In this document: positions 61,300 to 64,000 of the stretch, piece after piece
Layout of the letters: every line of letters begins with the position of its first letter
Position numbering within the stretch: position 1 is the stretch's first letter
Source: JBQTHP01 sp052389755
GTDB taxonomy: Bacteria; Pseudomonadota; Gammaproteobacteria; Steroidobacterales; Steroidobacteraceae
Assembly (NCBI GenBank): GCA_052389755.1
Contig: JBQTHP010000099.1
Span: forward strand, 1 to 64,000
Direction of reading: 5' to 3'
DNA: 64,000 bases
Program-made: the position numbers and the translations under genes
The notes under the pieces: model-generated
What the model was told of the DNA's origin: nothing
What the model saw: only the letters and a program-made list of their open reading frames with translations
Databases searched by the model: none

Positions 61300-62076
61300 T
61301 CAACTCTTCCATACCATCCAGGGACACTTGCCGTTTGCTTCCATTCGATCGAACGTGATCTTGTCCTTGAATGTATCCATTGCGCGCCAGAAACCATCGT
61401 GCCGATACACGCCGAGCTTCCGGAGCGCGATCAGGCGCGTGAAAGGCTGCTCGACCAGCTCGTCGCCCGGCTCGATGTAGTCGAATATATCCTGACTCAG
61501 CACGAAGAATCCGCCGTTGATCCGGAACTCGCTTCCCTGGATTGGCCCCATGCGGACGGCGTAGCCGTCGGGCGTCGCATCCACGGTGTGGAAACTGTGC
61601 CAACCGTTGATCGCCGCGAACGAGGCGACCACGTCGTTCTGATGGAACGCAGCGACCATATTGTCGAGAGGAATGTCCGACAGTCCGTCTGCGTAGTTCG
61701 CCAGAAAGCAGCTCTCCCCCGCGACGTAATCCCGGACACGCACCAGGCGCTCACCGATATTGGAATGCAGGCCCGTGTCGACGAAGGTGATGCGCCAGTC
61801 CCCGATGTCGCTGGTGTGCAGCTCGATCCGCCGCCCGCCCTCCGAGAGCGTGAAGTCGTTCGATATGCACTCGTTGTAGTTGAGAAAGTACTCGCGAATC
61901 ATGTCGCCGCGATATCCGAGACACAGGACGAAATCCTTGTGGCCGAAATGCGCGTAGTAGCGCATCAGGTGCCACAGGATGGGCCGCATGCCCACGTTGA
62001 CGAGCGGCTTCGGAACGGTATCCGAGTGCTCGCGCAGGCGAGTGCCGAGGCCACCACAGAAAAGAACCACTTTCAT
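61300..62076 (-). CDS. rfbF: Glucose-1-phosphate cytidylyltransferase
   Basis: A 258-residue nucleotidyltransferase forming CDP-glucose from CTP and glucose-1-P: VLFCGGLGTRLREHS, VPKPLVNVG, LCLGYRGDMIREYFLNY, ANYADGLSDI, ending with KCPWMVWKS. The phosphomannomutase at 1755 or a general phosphoglucomutase could supply glucose-1-P. Start ATG 62076 fits family length exactly. Next gene rfbG begins seven bases after its stop. Confidence 0.95.
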   Translation of the reverse strand: MKVVLFCGGLGTRLREHSDTVPKPLVNVGMRPILWHLMRYYAHFGHKDFVLCLGYRGDMIREYFLNYNECISNDFTLSEGGRRIELHTSDIGDWRITFVDTGLHSNIGERLVRVRDYVAGESCFLANYADGLSDIPLDNMVAAFHQNDVVASFAAINGWHSFHTVDATPDGYAVRMGPIQGSEFRINGGFFVLSQDIFDYIEPGDELVEQPFTRLIALRKLGVYRHDGFWRAMDTFKDKITFDRMEANGKCPWMVWKS

Positions 62077-62110
62077 GCTCGTACTCGTCCCGATGTCGTA
62101 CCAGCAGCCG

Positions 62111-62761
62111 CTAGAGGCGGAGCTTCCGCCCGTGAAATGCTTCGGCGAAGCCGCCCTCCGCGCCGCATTCGATGCCTCGCAGTCGCGCGAGCGCGCGGAA
62201 AGTGTCTTCGGTGAACCATGCGCGGTCCCGCTGGGAAGGAAAGCAGTCGATGAGACAACGGGTCTTCTCGTCGATCTCACTGGCGCCGAGGGGCACGAAG
62301 ACGTTGGGATGTCCGAGGTCGCCCTCGTACTTCGGTATCTCGTATTCGAGGATCAGGTGTGAGCGATAGGTGTTCCACGTGAGCTCGCCGATCAGCCTGT
62401 GGTCCTGGTGCCGGTCGTTCAGGTAGTGGGTCAGGACGACGTCGGGTGTGAGCGTTTCCTTCAACTGCTCGAACGCATCCTTGATCTGGCCGGACTGGCT
62501 CGGGAAATAGGTGTCGCGGAAATCGAAGAAGCGCAGCTCCACCGGCGCGAGCCCGCCAAGCAGCCGGTCGGCGGCGGCGCGCGACTCGCGTTCCCGAACG
62601 GGCTCGCCCGAAAAGATCACCCAGGTGAATCGCGCGGCCGGATACTCTCGCGCCCACCGGCGCAGCGTCGCACCGCAACCGATCTCGATGTCGTCGCAAT
62701 GCGCCCCGACGCACAGCACCTGCGGGTGATGAGCCGAATCCCCGAACTTCAGTGGCAGCAC
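62111..62761 (-). CDS. PIG-L/LmbE-type N-deacetylase
   Basis: A 216-residue zinc-dependent deacetylase: VLCVGAHCDDIEIGCG (HxDD zinc motif), VIFSGEPVRERESRAAA, and THYLNDRHQDHRLIGEL giving the HxxH motif. It would remove an acetyl group from an N-acetyl sugar or related substrate in the CDP-sugar branch. GTG 62761 is suggested by GGGG upstream; GTG 62767 or 62821 would extend it. It heads the minus-strand sugar operon. Confidence 0.88.
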   Translation of the reverse strand: MLPLKFGDSAHHPQVLCVGAHCDDIEIGCGATLRRWAREYPAARFTWVIFSGEPVRERESRAAADRLLGGLAPVELRFFDFRDTYFPSQSGQIKDAFEQLKETLTPDVVLTHYLNDRHQDHRLIGELTWNTYRSHLILEYEIPKYEGDLGHPNVFVPLGASEIDEKTRCLIDCFPSQRDRAWFTEDTFRALARLRGIECGAEGGFAEAFHGRKLRL

Positions 62762-62875
62762 ATACACGCCCCTGCCGCGCCGGCAGGACGACTTCTTATG
62801 CCATGCAGTGTGCCACAGCACCTGTTGGCTGTTATGTTCGCATCCTCGATCGTGTGAGCGTCGTCACAGCTTCCA

Positions 62876-64000
62876 ATGCCCCGGGATCTCGCCAGAGGTG
62901 CTGCTTGGATGGTGGGCTTCAGGCTGGCCGAACGCTCCCTGGGGCTCGCCAGCACCATCGTTCTCGCGCGCCTGCTCGTGCCCGAAGACTTCGGGCTGAT
63001 CGCCATGGCGATGTCCGTGATCGCGGCCATCGAGCTCATCGGGGCATTCGGATTCGACAATGCACTGATTGCGCATCCCGCGCCGGAGCGCCGTCACTAC
63101 GACAGTGCGTTTACGCTCAACGTGCTGCTCGGTATCGCGTGTGCGGCCGTGGTGGTGGCCGCCGCAACGCCCACCGCCGGGTTCTTCGGCGACGCGCGCA
63201 TCGCCGGTGTGATGACCGTGCTCGCGTTCGTCTGGGTCGTGCAGGGTTTCGAGAACATCGGCACTGTGACTTTCCGCAGGAACCTCGAGTTTGACCGGGA
63301 GTTCCTGTTTCTCACCAGCAAGCGGGTGATCTCCTTCTGCGTCACGCTGGTCGCGGCGTTCTGGCTCCGCAACTACTGGGCACTCGTGATCGGGGCAGTG
63401 TCGGGGCGGGTGGCCACGGTAGTCTTCAGCTACGTGTATCACTCATATCGTCCGCGCTTCACGCTCCGCGCCACTCGCGAGCTGATGGGCTTCTCGATGT
63501 GGATGTTCGCCACGAACGCGCTCGGCTTCGTTCTCACGCGGCTCTCCACCTTCGTCGTGGGCCGCCTGCACGGAGCCCACGCGCTTGGGCTCTACACCAT
63601 GGCCCATGAGATCGGAACGCTGCCGACATCCGAGCTCCTGGCTCCGGTCAATCGAGCCATGTTTCCGAGCTTCGCGAAGTTGGCCCACGATGCCGTGCAG
63701 ATTCGACGCGCCTTCCTCGACGTGCTCGGATCCACGGCGCTATTGGCCATTCCGGCCGCATTCGGCATCGCGGCAACCGCCGAGCCACTGGTCCTGGTGT
63801 TCCTGACGACCAAGTGGCTCGAGGCGGTGCCGATTCTGAAGGTGCTCGCATTCACCGGAGCGGTTACGGCGCTCACCAGCACGAATATGCCGGCATACAT
63901 GGCGCTTGGACGACCGCACATCACCACAGCGGTGGCCGGGATGCGCGTGCTGGTGCTGGCGCCCGCAATGATCTGGGCCGGCACTAGCTTCGGCACGCTG
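62876..64000 (+). CDS. Polysaccharide flippase, Wzx/WzxC type (partial, cut by window end)
   Basis: The 375 visible codons stay open to the last base. The protein shows repeated hydrophobic helices and the MOP-superfamily layout: RGAAWMVGFRLAERSLGLAST, VLARLLVPEDFGLIAMAMSV, DNALIAHP, GFENIGTVTFRRNLEFDREFL, YTMAHEIGTLPTSELLAPVNRAMFPSFA. This matches the lipopolysaccharide/exopolysaccharide translocases that flip lipid-linked repeat units. ATG 62876 starts the conserved GAAWM helix; no strong ribosome site. Divergent from the LmbE-type gene. Confidence 0.88.
   Translation, partial: MPRDLARGAAWMVGFRLAERSLGLASTIVLARLLVPEDFGLIAMAMSVIAAIELIGAFGFDNALIAHPAPERRHYDSAFTLNVLLGIACAAVVVAAATPTAGFFGDARIAGVMTVLAFVWVVQGFENIGTVTFRRNLEFDREFLFLTSKRVISFCVTLVAAFWLRNYWALVIGAVSGRVATVVFSYVYHSYRPRFTLRATRELMGFSMWMFATNALGFVLTRLSTFVVGRLHGAHALGLYTMAHEIGTLPTSELLAPVNRAMFPSFAKLAHDAVQIRRAFLDVLGSTALLAIPAAFGIAATAEPLVLVFLTTKWLEAVPILKVLAFTGAVTALTSTNMPAYMALGRPHITTAVAGMRVLVLAPAMIWAGTSFGTL

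Noticed and set aside
1..64000. CRISPR arrays, insertion sequences, prophage or attachment sites
   Set aside because: No regularly spaced repeats, transposase, integrase or phage structural genes were seen. The tRNA-Val is not followed by a visible attachment duplication.

Overview
The window is high-GC bacterial DNA with dense, often overlapping genes. It is dominated by an exosortase A (XrtA)/PEP-CTERM exopolysaccharide locus of the kind known from Gram-negative Beta- and Gammaproteobacteria; lipoproteins, a beta-barrel porin-like protein and a Wza-type export lipoprotein confirm a diderm. I cannot name the genus. No insertion sequence, phage gene, rRNA or CRISPR array is visible.

Layout. 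(1) 1-8502: a beta-helix protein with a broken 3' end, phosphomannomutase, a small ParE-type toxin-antitoxin pair, the XrtA-type polysaccharide deacetylase, an unknown protein, UDP-GlcNAc 2-epimerase, and two PEP-CTERM substrate proteins. (2) 8519-18954: TPR lipoprotein PrsT, tRNA-Val(CAC), gltX, a riboswitch-controlled Ig/FN3 lipoprotein, the sensor kinase/sigma-54 activator pair PrsK-PrsR, and a small FN3 lipoprotein. (3) 19269-34836: one long plus-strand operon with export lipoprotein, chain-length protein, tyrosine autokinase, outer-membrane protein, FemAB-like protein, amidotransferase, XrtA-EpsI, glycosyltransferases, a second amidotransferase and a second deacetylase. (4) 34859-53509: a third, degenerate amidotransferase; a GT2, acyl carrier protein, two hydrolases and a glycosyltransferase; an inserted block (acetyltransferase-like protein, methyltransferase, riboswitch-controlled Tat-exported pair, TPR protein, GtrB-GtrA fusion, unknown membrane protein); then an O-ligase-like protein, PLP decarboxylase and acyl-CoA ligase. 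(5) 53771-64000: a surface-sugar cluster with a SAF-type dehydrogenase, an FAD oxidoreductase, a protein with a duplicated Cys module, CDP-glucose pathway enzymes (RfbF, RfbG, an RfbC-like epimerase), an acyltransferase, a LmbE-type deacetylase and a Wzx-like flippase cut by the window end.

How it works together (inference). Region 3 builds, polymerises and exports an exopolysaccharide, while XrtA processes PEP-CTERM proteins. Good -24/-12 sites lie before the export operon and both PEP-CTERM genes, with a weaker one before the small FN3 lipoprotein, which fits control by PrsK-PrsR. Two class-I cyclic-di-GMP riboswitches tie a large surface lipoprotein and a Tat-exported protein pair to the biofilm second messenger. 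The window therefore looks like a matrix-building locus with two layers of control.
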